Positions 13,501 through 25,547 of a DNA stretch of 64,000 nt are shown here, one piece after another. The DNA comes from Pyrocephalus nanus (Eukaryota > Chordata > Aves > Passeriformes > Tyrannidae). The stretch is from assembly GCA_038380795.1 (NCBI GenBank), contig CM076267.1, forward strand, positions 20,048,001 to 20,112,000, written 5' to 3'. The position numbers and the translations under genes were made by a program. The notes below the pieces were generated by a model that saw only the letters and a list, made by a program, of their open reading frames with translations, made no database searches and was not told the DNA's origin. Position 1 is the first letter of the stretch, and the number at the start of each line of letters is the position of its first letter.

Positions 13501-15700
13501 GCATACTGAGTCTTTTTGAAGGAGGGGGTGAGAGAAAAACTTTAAAATGCTTTATTTGTTTTTTTGTTTACTCTTGCAATTAGATCAAAAAGGGTTCTGT
13601 TAAGCACAGAACCAGCACATAAGTGCCAGGAATGTGGGGAAGACCTCTCTTCTTTTTGGCAGGGGGTAGCTGTCAGATCAGGTCTTCTGATATTGTGAAA
13701 TCATATGTTATGTGCTGCTTGTATTAAATGTTTTTAGCAATTGAAGTCTCTATCCTCAAATTATTAGTAAAATCTGTAGAAAATTTGAAGTATTGTTTTT
13801 GTGTTTCTTGTCAAAGATAAGAATTCTAATTCTTGGAAAAGAGAGTTGCATTTGTGGTAATTAAAAGCAACAGAAAACCTCTCATCAAACTACAGAAATC
13901 CTGAAGCTGAAGTTAAAAGTTAAAAACAGTTACTTACTGAAGTTAAAAACAGTTATTTGATCAGATATTTTGTATTCATGCTCTAGCTGAACATGAGATT
14001 TATTTGTCAGTAAGTTAGTAACTTGTCAGTGTAAACTTAGGATATACACCTGAAGTATCATGGCAAGTGTGATGTAGAACCGACTGCCAGGGATAACAAT
14101 CTTGCTTAGGTATCACAACATGTGAAATCCAAACTCACACACAATTTCTTCTCTTTGCCTCCAAGCGTTACCGGACGCCTTCCAGATCCAGGTCAAGAGA
14201 CCGTTTCCGACGCAGTGAAACTCCTCCACATTGGAGGCAAGAAATGCAAAGAGCTCAACGAATGAGAGTGTCTAGTGGAGAAAGATGGATAAAAGGGGAC
14301 AAGTAAGATTAATTTTTTCTGGAATATATGCACTGAATTTTTTATTTATATTTAAAATACTTATCATCTTGGATTTTCAATTACAGTTTCAAAAAAACAG
14401 GTTGGTGTCTTGGTTATCCCATTACTTAATGTGCCTGATTTTACTGATGCTACTATAAATACATAGTTAGACCCGATGTGATTTAAGTTTCAGTTGTGAG
14501 GCTGTCTCGCTTCTGACTTATTTTTTTCAGAATGGAGGGGATTTAAAAAGTTTAAAAAACCTTATCTTTCTCTCTCCAAGGAGTGAAATAAATGAAACCA
14601 AGAAAGATAATCAAAAGAGCCCAGGAAGAGGAAGAGAGAGAAAAATATCAGACCACAGACAAGTTTCTGAAAGTCCAAGCCGAAGAGGGGAAAAAGAGAA
14701 GAAAAAAGATCACAAATCCAGCAGTAAAGACAGGGAGACGAGAAGGAATTCAGATAAAGATGATAAGCATAACAAAAGCAAGGCCAAGAAGAGAGCTAAA
14801 TCTAGAAGCCATAGTAAAAGCCGAGAGAAATCAAAAAGTAAAGAAAGAGACTCCAAGCATAGTAGACATGATGAAAAGAGAATAAGATCAAGAAGCAAAG
14901 AGAGAGACCACGAGAAAGGCAGAGAAAAAGAAAAGCGTTATGATTCTAGAGGGAGAGATAAAGAAAGAAGTAGGAGCAAGGAGAGAAGTAAAAGGGCAGG
15001 CTCAAGAAGTAATGAACAAGAGCATAGGAAGAGCAAAGACAGGGAGAAACATAAGTCAAGAAGCAAAGAGCGTGAGCATGGCAGAGGAAAACACAGTTCC
15101 AGCAGCAGAACAAGGGATCGAAGCAAAAGCCGAGATAGGGGTAGGAGGGGAAGATCAAGAAGCAGGGACAGGGATCGTAGTAGAAGTAAAGACTATTCAA
15201 GGAATAGAGATAGAGAAACAAGGCGAAGAGGAAGATCAAGAAGCAGAGAAAGGAGAGGTACACCAGATAGATACAGAGGAAGAGAAAACAGAAGGAGGAG
15301 AGACTCAAGGAGTTCAGAGAGGGATGAAAGTCAAAGTAGAAACAGAGATAGGTATTCAAATAGGGAAAGTAGAAGCTCATATAAGAGGAATGATAGTGAA
15401 AGCCAAAGGAAGAGGCGTTCAAAAAGCCGTGACAGTAGTAGTCCTGAGTCTAGCAAAGAGAAGAAGTCTAGTAGAGATCAGGATAGAAGTCCAGATTCAA
15501 AAAAGAGACCAAGTAGCAAAGAGAGAGAATCAAAAATGTCATATTCACGCAGCAGTAAAGAAAAGGAAAAGACCAGATCCTCAGCAGAAAAAGAAATAAA
15601 CCAAAAATCAAAGAGTCAGGAAGGAGATCATGCCCCTAGTAAGGATAAAAAGTCTGATCATGAAACAAGTCCTGGAACAGATGACGACAGGCATGGATGA
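1511..15700 (+). CDS. PPIG: PPIG, cyclophilin G (SR-rich nuclear peptidyl-prolyl isomerase), 5' end missing
   Basis: Nuclear-speckle cyclophilin whose isomerase domain is followed by a long Arg/Ser-rich tail. It is known to associate with SR splicing factors and the RNA polymerase II C-terminal domain. Ten coding exons are visible: 1511-1618, 1926-1970, 3844-3931, 4849-4878, 4972-5111, 11338-11542, 12560-12727, 13241-13325, 14166-14302, 14581-15700. All have AG/GT borders and the phases join without a break for 708 codons plus TGA. The human protein has about 45 residues before this point, so the full length would be about 753 aa, matching the family. The cyclophilin core is clear: [15 protein letters not shown] with the catalytic Arg, [14 protein letters not shown], and LDGHHVVFG, where His replaces the Trp of cyclophilin A as is usual for PPIG. 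Exon 11338-11542 codes a Ser/Asp/Glu stretch and then Lys-rich repeats; the last exon is almost wholly RS/RE/KS repeats. The first coding exons lie upstream of the window. Confidence 0.96.
5112..11337 (+). other. Large PPIG intron (6.2 kb)
   Basis: Lies between the last exon of the cyclophilin domain and the exon starting the Ser/Lys-rich tail. It holds an A14/G7 homopolymer junction at about 6266-6286 and many short open frames without similarity. No coding exon, RNA gene or dated repeat was recognised, though 6300-7300 is somewhat richer in G than the rest and may be an old degraded element. Confidence 0.6.
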
Positions 15701-15832
15701 GTTTGTGGACTTAATGTTTCCGTTGTCTCAAAGTTTTAGAGACGTTTTGGGGAACGCCTTTTTTAAAGATGTGGACTTCAGTTTGGTCTTTTGATAATCT
15801 AAAACCTGGATCATTTGTACTGCTAAAGTTTT

Positions 15833-15838
15833 AATAAA
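15833..15838 (+). terminator. PPIG: PPIG poly(A) signal AATAAA
   Basis: AATAAA 133 bases after the PPIG stop codon, followed by AT-rich sequence. It gives a very short 3' UTR. Other, more distal sites cannot be excluded. Confidence 0.7.
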
Positions 15839-18800
15839 CTTGAAATGAAAAACAAATTATATGTGTAATACAGTGTGCTGTGTTTTCAGTACTTCATTGG
15901 ATTATGTATCCTTCTTGTGTGTTGTCAGCTAGAAAGGTAACTTCTCTGCCACAGTTATTTTTTCCCTGATGAACATAGTTCAGTGACTGTGAAGAGGCTT
16001 GTTCCGTATGTGAAGAAGAAAGCTGCAGATATAATTCATGTCATCTTAAAGCTAGGAAAATATTGCAAGGTATCCATTACTCCAGTGTTGCTGCATCTCT
16101 ATTTCAGTAGGTATAAATTGTAAGGGAATTTATTTATAGAGGTAAATTACTCTATTTTTGTTTTAACCACAAAGTGAATTAATTTAAGTAAATCTTAATT
16201 GTTTGTATTTCTCTCACTGCCAACAGTAGAATTCATTCATGTTGTAAGGCAGTCATCTGTTTGGGAGTTAAATCCTTGTCCTAAAAACTATTTTTAAGTG
16301 CTCATCAGTGTAACTTTCTTCCCGTAACCTTTTTCTGTTCCATGCTTTTATGTTTGTCTACTGCAGAAAATTCAGCTTGGATGCTTCAGACTGCCCTGTG
16401 TCAGTTGCTGACTAGTGGATGCACAGAAAGGAAACAGATTACCAGAATTTACAGTGGGTGTTAGAGTAAGGAATCAGGAAATCCTTTCAACTCTTGCTCC
16501 TTAAATCTAAGACAAAACTATTGCTATTCTCCAGTACTGGTTTCTGGAGTAGTTGAAACAGAATTTCAAATAATGTTCTAAGACAGGCTCTTAATATTTG
16601 TTTTGTTTTTAAACTGAAATTTGCTTTCCTCCCTGTTTCCCCTCATTCTAAAGACCGTGCTGTGAATTCCTTCTCATTCTCTTCTATGTGTGTGTCCCTC
16701 AAACCAATTCCCTCCCTTTTCTGCTTTCCTCTCCTGCCTCTAGGTCCCACCTCAGTTTCTATTTCACCACCAGGCCTTCATGTCTAAGAGAAAGAGTTTG
16801 GCTTGTGTTGCTGCAGGAGTGTCCCAGTATGTGCGTCCCCAGAGAGCAGCCGGTATGTGGTGACTTAACACAGTGGGCCAACAGGAGGAGAGATTTGGTA
16901 CAAACACCAATGCTCCTTCCAGTCCTCTGAATTGTTCACACCAAGGGCTGGCAAATCATTAAAGTCCTGAAGAGAAGGGACAAGCATTGATGTTAAACTG
17001 TGTCAAAGCAAACCAATATTGTAATAGTTGAAATTTTTGCCAGATCTTTCACTGTGTGACATAACTTGTTTTTACTGTCTTTTTTATGAGCTTGTCAATA
17101 TTTTTACTCTATAACCCACTTTATGATCAGTGTGTAATCAGTGTATGTTTACAGCAGATTGGCAGAGTTGCTGAAATTTGGCTTTACACTGTGATCCAGC
17201 AGTTGTTATTCTAAAGGAAAAAAGTTATGTCCTGAAAGAAAAATAAGAGAGGATTATGAACAACTTAAGCAGCATTTTTAGAGGAAGACAACTAGAAGTG
17301 TATAGAGTTACTTTCTAGCAGAATAGTAAGTGGAGCTGCTTTAGCTATCAAGTGCTTTTTCCCTATGTTTTAGTATGAATTTTGCATAGAAGTGTCCATT
17401 TTATGCAGAATGTTTAAAAATGTTCCCAAGTCCACATGTGGTTGGATGATACAGTTGTTACTTAAGAGAACTTAGGAGTGAACCGAAGACCTGTATAGTG
17501 GACCTATTCTGTCTGGACTTTGGAGGACTTTGGAGAAGTCCTATTTTGGGAGCCTCTAGTAAGAAAAAGGTAGGAAGTTAGGCTTCAGAAATTGTGTGGC
17601 AGCCTAAACAAAGCCTTCCTTGGTGCATTTATACTGTGCTGTGCATGCCATGTGCTTCAGTCTCATTTAAAAACTGTTTGCAATGTCCTTTCATTATTTT
17701 TAATGCAGCTGAGACACAAGCTATTGCTGAAAAGTGATGTTTACACTACTAAGAATATTCTTGCCAGTACCACTAAAGCTTTTATAAGCATGCAAACAAA
17801 ACAGTCTGCAACTATAATGACTGCTGTAGAAGGGAGGAAATGCGAGCAGTCCAATACATAGAAATTGTTAAAAAACCCCAAAACAACAAGTCTTTAATAT
17901 AAAATCTCAAAATGGAGATTATGTCTAGTTATAGTTTGCAGTTGTAACTAGTTATTTCAAAAGATGCAGTTCTGTACCCTTTCATGTGGACTTTTTTCTT
18001 TGTTACAGTTCAGAAAATCATTTATGCAAATTAAATGAACTCTAATTCTTCCATAGCGCTTCAAAAATTGCTGGCACAAAGCTCATTTTCTTGTTTTTAA
18101 TGTATGATTTTTTTGAAGCTGGTTACGTTAAATTGCACATGGTGGGATACACTTGATCTTTTGATGAGTGCATACCTTGCCTGTATCATATTTGATGGTA
18201 AATTGATGTAGTGCTGATCACTCTGTTTAAACTGAAACACAACTGCAGTCTTGTGCAAGGGAGGGTTTGCTTTGCCAGATTCGTGCATTTCTTTATCAAA
18301 CTGGAAACTGAGAATGTCAGTTTAAAATTCGGTGGGACTGAAGCACAATCCCAGGGACAGCAAGATGTCCCCAAGCACCAGTCAGTTCCTGCTGCCATGT
18401 GAGGAGGCACTGACTGCTGCTCTTGCAGTCCTTGAGCTGTTTCCTCCGTCAGTGCCAGAGCTTCCCTGTTCTCAGCCTCACAGTAACCACCTTGTGCTGT
18501 AGTCACAGTGTATGTAGCTCAGTGCCTCAGAGAACGGATCTGAAGTGTATTTGAAAGCAATATGTAAGTGTACCAGAGGGGGGGGAAAAATAGCTCATGA
18601 TCTTCCCTTGTGAATGCAGAAAAAAGTAGTACTTGTAGAATACAGTTTTTTCTGCTCTACCCCAGAACTCATCCTCCTCCAGAGAATTTGTGAACCCTAA
18701 GACACAAGGTAAAATGAGGGCAAGGATTACTGGACTAGCTTTGTGAGCGTGTGTTTAAGTGTTCATACAGGCTTGAAATAACTTCTAAAGGCTAGACATG

Positions 18801-19534
18801 CATTCTCTGTTGTATTGACGATACTGACATTTTACTGATACCATACAGCCTATATATACATGGAATGCTGAAATTAGTATTGGCAGTAGCTTTACAAACT
18901 TTATCAAAAAGAGACTGTTATTTGATGCTGGAATTTCTGGGTACTGCCATCAACTCAGAGGCAAAAATTCTTACTGAGGAGGGTAGATGGAATTTAAGGT
19001 GGTGTAGACACTATTACCTGTAAAAAATGTGTTGCTGTTGCTAATTTCTTAACACAGACACAGTGTTTCACTTGTTGCCCTGTTGGGTTGATTGTTATTT
19101 AGAAAGAAAAAAAGGCAATGGTTACATTTTAACCCTTTGTTCTATCTGGTGGTTGGAATTTTAGCCTGAAACTTTGCACTTTGTACATGAAATCCACACT
19201 ACAGGATTTTATTGCAGTGTTCTTTGTCAGATGCCCTGAAGAATTTGCAGTGATCCACTAACAGTGTCTGATTTGTAATAGTGTCAGTCTGGCAAGTGGA
19301 TTTTAGATTAATGTAAACACAAACAAAGCAGTCCTTTAGCTGCCTTTTCTGGAACTGTTGATTTATTGAAGCAAATAAAGTATTTTTGGACAAACCTCTA
19401 GGGGCATAGTAGACTCATTGCTTTTCTGATAGACAAAAATGTCTATTCCTGCTTTTAGGACTTTGCTTCTAATAGAAAATCTAAAGATATACATACTGTA
19501 CTTTATCAAAGCAGCAGCCATTAAAGTATTTTTT

Positions 19535-19655
19535 AGGGGTTGTTTGTTTTGTTTGGGATTTCTTGGTTTTGTGTTTTTGGGCTGTTTTTTGTGTTTGGGT
19601 TTTGTTGTTTTTTCTTTTTGTTTGTTTAGTGGGGGGTTTTGTTGTGGTTGTTGTT
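19535..19655 (+). repeat. T/G-rich low-complexity tract
   Basis: About 120 bases with almost no A or C, made of T runs separated by GGG or GG (for example 'tttgtttgggatttc'). No regular period. It produces a spurious Phe/Gly/Cys-rich open frame. Confidence 0.6.
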
Positions 19656-20886
19656 CAACTTAAACTGGAGGATACCAGTGACAAAATTAAACTTCACACT
19701 TTTAGAGTCAATGTAATGGAAATGTAAAGAACTGTTATATGTACTTTCCTTCTTTTGCTGAAAATAGTAATTTTCCTAATGCAGTATTTAGCTAAATTAT
19801 TGAAATGCATATCAAGAAGTCTGTAAACTCAGCATTTTGCAAAATTTGAATTTGGTACAGTTCTGAAGTTACCTAGTATAAAACTAGGCTTCCATTTTGA
19901 TGGCATATGTACTTTTAGTATAATTCTCACTTCTTACCCTTGAAAAATTCATGTCATTAGCAACACTGTTCTAACAAAACTTTGTTGCACAAAACCCAAA
20001 AGTAATCTTCACCTGCCTTTTTTTTTTTTTTTAAGATATGTGAAAATGTCTTCTAGTTTTAGTATGAAATTTCACAAAAGGAATAGCAGTAATAAAATAC
20101 AATAAAAGTGATGAGTTTAGATAGCAAAACTACATAAAGGTACATTTTGGTAAAGAATTAAATTAGTGTCTTTCCTTAATCATAAAGTCATTATTCAAAT
20201 AAAACTAATAGGGTATTTAACATGAGTATGTTCAGAAGAGAGATCTTGAACTGCTATATATGCATGTGATTAGTTTAAAATTTATATTTGTATTCATAGA
20301 AGTACTAACACATTAGAAAGACTAACTAAACTGAATTAATGCAGCACCCTATTTTGAATTTAAATTTTGCAACATGTAAAACACTTAAGGAAACTTGCTA
20401 TTTTTGGCAGAAGGTTAGACATTATATCCCCATTATAAAAAGTAGTTTGTATATGGCTTTAGCCATAGCTGCTAATGAAAAGAATGGTTGGAAGGATTGG
20501 AAAACTTAAAAATATAATTTATGAACTGTGGTAGGAGGAACTTGCTCATAACTGTGTTCCTTCAGCTAAAATACTTGTTGATTATACTGGCAGTATTGTG
20601 CATGTAGCATTTATCAGATTATTTGGAATTATTCTCAGTCTTTCAGACATTTTGTAATTTATTCTTCATAACAGGGAAGATGATCCAGTTGTCAGCTGGA
20701 AGAATGAGTTCTTGATAGAAAATGTACACCTTGTGCACTAAAGTACTTCTCAGAAATAAATACTTATTTGCATATTTGTTAGTGTACTCCATGTCTACCA
20801 CATGTGCTTTTTGCAGCATTAGCATCTTCTGCATTTAGAGAAATACTCACTTCTAAGTCAAATGGTGCAACCTGTGCATGCAAATT

Positions 20887-20985
20887 CAAAGTTGGAAGGG
20901 ACCCGTAAGGATCATCGGCCCAAGCAGGGATCAAACCATGACCTTGTCGTTATTAGCACCATGCTGTAACCAGCTGAGCTGATCT
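20887..20985 (-). mobile_element. tRNA-Ile-derived SINE with CR1-like 3' end (TguSINE1-like)
   Basis: On the minus strand the right end carries a tRNA-like head: an A box (AGCTCAGCTGGTTA), the tRNA-Ile anticodon arm and variable region (GTGCTAATAACGACAAGGTC), and a B box (GGTTTGATCCC). It is followed directly by the stretch TGATCCTTACGGGTCCCTTCCAAC, typical of the CR1 LINE 3' end. A tRNA-Ile head on a CR1 tail is the structure known from the zebra finch SINE family. The copy has several substitutions against tRNA-Ile, so it is not a functional tRNA. Confidence 0.8.
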
Positions 20986-23871
20986 CAGGGTCAGTGTGCT
21001 TCTGAGAGTCCAATCTCCAGCCTTTCAGAGTGGCAGTACTGTTAGTACAGATTTACAGGGCATAGTGATTTGGTGTCAGGACCTCTTGAGTTAAACCAAC
21101 ATCTGTACGTTTTTACTGAAGGTGTGAAGTCACATTTTTATTCCACGTTGCACTGGATGACAGCATTAATAGTAGATGCAATTAAGAGTTTCTTCTACAG
21201 AATGGCAAATGACAGCCTATTCCCTGTCTCTGTATTGTAACATAAAAATGCATCCATGCAATGAAGCTGGCCTCATGTCCGAGTTGCAGACTCTGCCTGT
21301 TGCACAAATACAAATCTGTGTGTGTATGTGTGAAGCAGAATAGTTTTCACTAGTTACAGAAGAACTATTGGTTCAGTATGAATGTAAATGGAATGGTAGG
21401 ACATCTTAAAGTCAGTTTGGAACTGAGTAGAAGAACAACCTTTGATCAAAAGGTCACCTACAGCAGTATGTCAGCCTGGCAACCTGGCTGAGCTGAGAGC
21501 AGAGTGCTTAGAAGAAAGCAGGGAAGTGTTTTTCCCCATGGCCTACAGTTAGGTGAGCTGGAGTGCTAGATACACAGTCTTACTGCAGACATTTCTTTCC
21601 CATAAAGGATTAAAGACTCAGCCAGTGCTTCTGAGACAACTTCTCAAGATAGTATTTCTACCTTCCATTACGTTCTCCTCTGTAAAAAGTAAGTAGAAAA
21701 CTGTCACAAATAAAAGACACAGTCAACATGGATGTTTAAAACACAGATGTTTTAAACAGCTTGCTCAATTTTATTATATCCTCAGTAAGATTTTTTTTTA
21801 AGCCAAAATGTAAGGTTTGAATTAAGGCTGGAGGCCCAGCAATACTTAAGGAGTACAGTACTGATAGTTTACCTGTGGTTGTTACCTCTTGATTTCCTAA
21901 AAAGTGAATCTACAGCTTTGTTCCGTAATAATATCAGACTAGTTACAGTACAGTTGTGAGCTGTGGCACTTGTTTCTTGAGCTGAAGTTGAGTATAGGCA
22001 GGTTTTGGCAAACAGCACCTTTTGTAACTTGCTCCAGAGTTAGCTTCAGCTGTTGGGCACTGATAGGTTTTGCAGGCACATAGAACTTGGAAGGAGAGAA
22101 TGGCAAGCTTCCTTTTCCTTTGTAGATTCTTAGATAGTGGTCAAATGTGTTTCTGAAGAAAAAAGAAACAGTTTAGGTATATAATTAGTAGCTACTCGTA
22201 ATTGTATGCACAGTGATAGATTGTAACTGAAAGTAATCAGAAATACTTATCCTGTAAGCTTTACCAAAGATAGTCCAATTTTGCCCTTGTCCATTGTGCC
22301 AGTTGCTGGATTTCTACTGGGCTGCTCAGTAATGCTTGCTTCTTCCAGTACATGGTGCTTTTTTGTGACTTTTACCTGTTTTTCCTTTACATGGAAAAGG
22401 AGTGAGACCAGATGCTACTCATTTGAGGGGGGCAATTACTGTTATGTTAACAGATGCAGTGTTAACCTGTGGTGCTGATGTTCAAGCCCTTCAGTACCTA
22501 ACAGAATTGTGCATTTCTCTGGATAATGGATTGGAGCTGAGGCAACCCACAGAAAAACAAAGTGCTATGTTGGTTTATGCAAAACAGTGCCAACCAGCTA
22601 CAAACAGCTGAGCTTTCGAACTGCTTACTAGAGTCTGGTTTAACAGATCAGAGGGCGGGTTTGAATCATTTACGTATCTAGTTCTTAACGTCAAAGGCCA
22701 TGGTATACCAAAACAAAAAGAAGCTTAGTTTGTAGTGATGGCAGTGCAATAGTGTAAAACTTCACACATTACAAGCTTAACAAAGCCTATGCTACAGTTT
22801 CATTTCTTTTAAACAGGAAGGAATTAAGATAATTCCAAAGAAGACATCTCATATGGTCTTATCACACCTCTGGCCTTCACTCCCTCTGAAGTCTTAGCCA
22901 TCAGTGATGAGGGGTTTTTTGAGTGCTATTTATAAGTAGTGAATTTTCCTTCTCTCAAAAACGCACTGCCAGAACAAGAAGGAAGATTTAGCATCAGAGA
23001 TCAAGATGCACTGCCAGAACAAGGAGAAAGATTACGGACTAGTTACAGCACTCATCCATTCAAGAGATACCAGAAAGGCCTAAGTTAATAAGGCACATGA
23101 AATAATTTAACTATTGAAACAGAGGAAATTATTTGACCTAATATGACCAGGGAGCTTTGAAAAGATTTTTTTTTTTTTTTTCAGAAGTATACAGTTAAGT
23201 CTGTATTGGGACATGAAGATGTTCATCCTTAACAGTTCCATGGTGCCAGCTCTTCTGTTCACGAGCAATTTATTTTCAGGTACATGTTCTCTTCAAAATT
23301 CCCCAGAGCTGAGCAGGAGCAAAGACTCTAATGTTAAAGGAATTTGCACAGATCTAGTAACTCCAGTCTCTAACGCTACTTAACAGCAAAGAGCTGCACA
23401 GTCAGTTAACTCCAATTCCCTCACGATGTAAGGCATTTTAGAAAGATGTTCTCTTCCATTCCCTAGGTAGGAGTTGTTTCAGATCCATGACAACAGTACT
23501 GTCTTAGATGTGTACCAGAGCCACGCAGGTACCAGTTGTGCTAGTGTTGGGAGAATACCATGCTGGACACTGGAGGCCCACATGTTCAAACTAAAGTTGC
23601 TTTTCTACTTCCAGAGTTGGATCAAGGCGTGGAAAATTGCAGTTTGATTTCAGGTCTCTGTTTCAGTCCCTCTGTGGGTTGCACCTTGGATCTCTAAGGT
23701 CTTGGCCTTCAAATAAGGCCAAGACCTGTTACGGTTCTCCCCTGCTACAACATCCTGAAGCAGCCATCTGAGAGGGTGCTTTGTTGATCAAACCCAGTAA
23801 TTAAAGTTTACTAGTCAAATTATTTCTCAAAGCATGTTCTGATTTGTTAGCTATTAATTAAATCTTTATAG

Positions 23872-24000
23872 AATTATTTAGGTTGGAAAAGGTCAAGTCC
23901 AACTGTTAACCTAGTACTGAAGTCCACCACTAATCCACGTTCCTAGGCACCATGTTCTACATGTCTCCTAAATACCTTCAGGAATGGTGACTCAACTTCA
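23872..24000 (-). mobile_element. CR1 LINE 3' fragment
   Basis: Contains the well-known CR1 3' pattern read on the minus strand: TTTAGGTTGGAAAAGGTCAAG, then 'caagtccaactgttaacctag', 'accactaatccacgttcct' and 'aggaatggtgactcaac'. Truncated and diverged. Sequence to about 24,260 may be further old CR1 but I cannot align it. Confidence 0.8.
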
Positions 24001-25547
24001 GTTAATAACTAATACAAGTAGTGGCACTAGGCATCAAATGAGAGCTACCTCTCAATTAATTGTAGATCCTTCCAGGTCAGCAATTCCCTTCTTATCAGCT
24101 GCAGTTGATCTCCCTATATTTTGTTGTCATCTTTAAGCGGCGGCTGAAAAGAACCTGTGGTGAGCAGCTAGACCAGCCTCCTGCCTTACCTGGGACATCT
24201 TTAAACTTTCACAGTTCCACCACCTCTGGCCATTCTGATCTAGTGTCATCATACAGTGCTTTATAGAAATTTTTTAGAAAAATACTAACTAGAATTAGTC
24301 ACTTCAGGCAAGCACACGGTGCATGTGCATCTCAGAATCATTAAAGTAACATGATTCCTGGTTGGATTTTTTCATGCTGAATTTGGGTAACTATATTTAT
24401 ATTTAGCCGCTGTGCTTTAGAAGTTACACAGGATTCCCGCTTCACTCTAGCTGTACTGAAACGAAGAGTTGTTTTCTGGTACTTGAGTTTGATGTTTCTG
24501 TAGATGTTCAAATTTAAAGGAGTATAAGCCCCATGGAAGCAGGCTGTAGACTTCACAAACAGACACATGTCATGTGCAGAACACGGCATTTCTGGAAGCT
24601 GAGTAGGAAATGAGGCTGCAATCCGCCTTGTTTCTTGCTGCTGTGGAGGCTGCCTAAAACACACTTAACTCACCAATTGCAGGGTAGTGAGTGTGTGCAA
24701 ATATGCACTTAGAGATGCATTTGGAGCATTATCGAGCTCTGAAGATTTCAGCACCACTCCTGTTGTAGTCAATACTTCTTAAAGGCTCCAGCTTCTGCCA
24801 TCAAAAGGCTTTATTAAAACTTTCCGTTCTTTCTGCTTGCTGAAAAAAAGCTTGATGGAGTAAAAGGAGCACTGGCTCAGAGAGAAGGGAAATAAATTTT
24901 TCATTAGTGAACTAAGCAAAAAAGTATTTAGAGACAATGTCACAAGCTAATTTTCATGTCTCTTTTTTAATATAGAATTTCCAAAATTAATTACTGCAAG
25001 ATAAATGGAGAGAACTCCTTGTGTCTTCTAGTTGACAGTGCAGAAATGTTAGTCTCTTGATTATTCCTACTTACTGTGCTTTGGTTCACGTTACAAAATA
25101 AGGGGCCATGCTAACTGATATGGGCACAGAGTCAGTGAGCTCCACCCAGCCATGTTCTGCTGTCCAAAAAGAGTACAGCAGCCCAGACCACAGCAGGACT
25201 GACCAAGACAGTAACTAGGTCTGTGCTGGCTCTGAGGAGATTCTTGGCCCCACCCTCGGGCAGGGCTGTGAGGGCCAAAGCAGGCTCTGATACTCCTGCA
25301 CCATGCCAAATGTTTGCTCAGTCTGGAGCAAGTGGGGGCTTATGGACATGTGGCAGGAAGAAAATGGACAGCGTTACATCAACCATCTTTCCCTGCTCCC
25401 TGCACTGTTTTTTTTAATACTGCATATATATCCATCCCACTACTCCTGCAGTTGTCCTAGTTAGGACATATCTCGTTCCTTCCTTAGATGCTTGGATAGA
25501 ATAAAAATTACATCTAGTAATGGCATTGATTCACTTACTCACTCTCT

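Larger units (their letters stand above)
15850..25500. other. Gene-poor interval between PPIG and the CFAP210-like gene
   Basis: No convincing coding exon on either strand over 9.6 kb. It contains a T/G-rich low-complexity tract (19,535-19,655), a tRNA-Ile/CR1 SINE (about 20,887-20,985), a CR1 fragment (about 23,872-24,000), homopolymer runs and a short perfect hairpin (23,697-23,727). In the human locus no gene lies between PPIG and CFAP210 either, so an absence of genes is expected. Confidence 0.65.

Noticed and set aside
14592..15599. Plus-strand frames of 97 and 219 codons and minus-strand frame of 158 codons rich in Leu/Phe/Tyr/Cys
   Set aside because: Shadows of the PPIG RS-rich last exon. 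The true frame is the one continuing from exon 14166-14302, giving RS/RE/KS repeats to TGA at 15698-15700.
20920..20985. Possible tRNA-Ile gene on the minus strand
   Set aside because: The head matches tRNA-Ile but arms carry mismatches and it runs directly into a CR1 3' end, so it is a SINE and not a tRNA gene.
24341..24664. 107-codon minus-strand frame downstream of the CFAP210-like gene, preceded by a possible AG acceptor
   Set aside because: No similarity to CFAP210 or coiled coil, and the paralogue frame already ends at 25548. Could be a 3' UTR exon at most.
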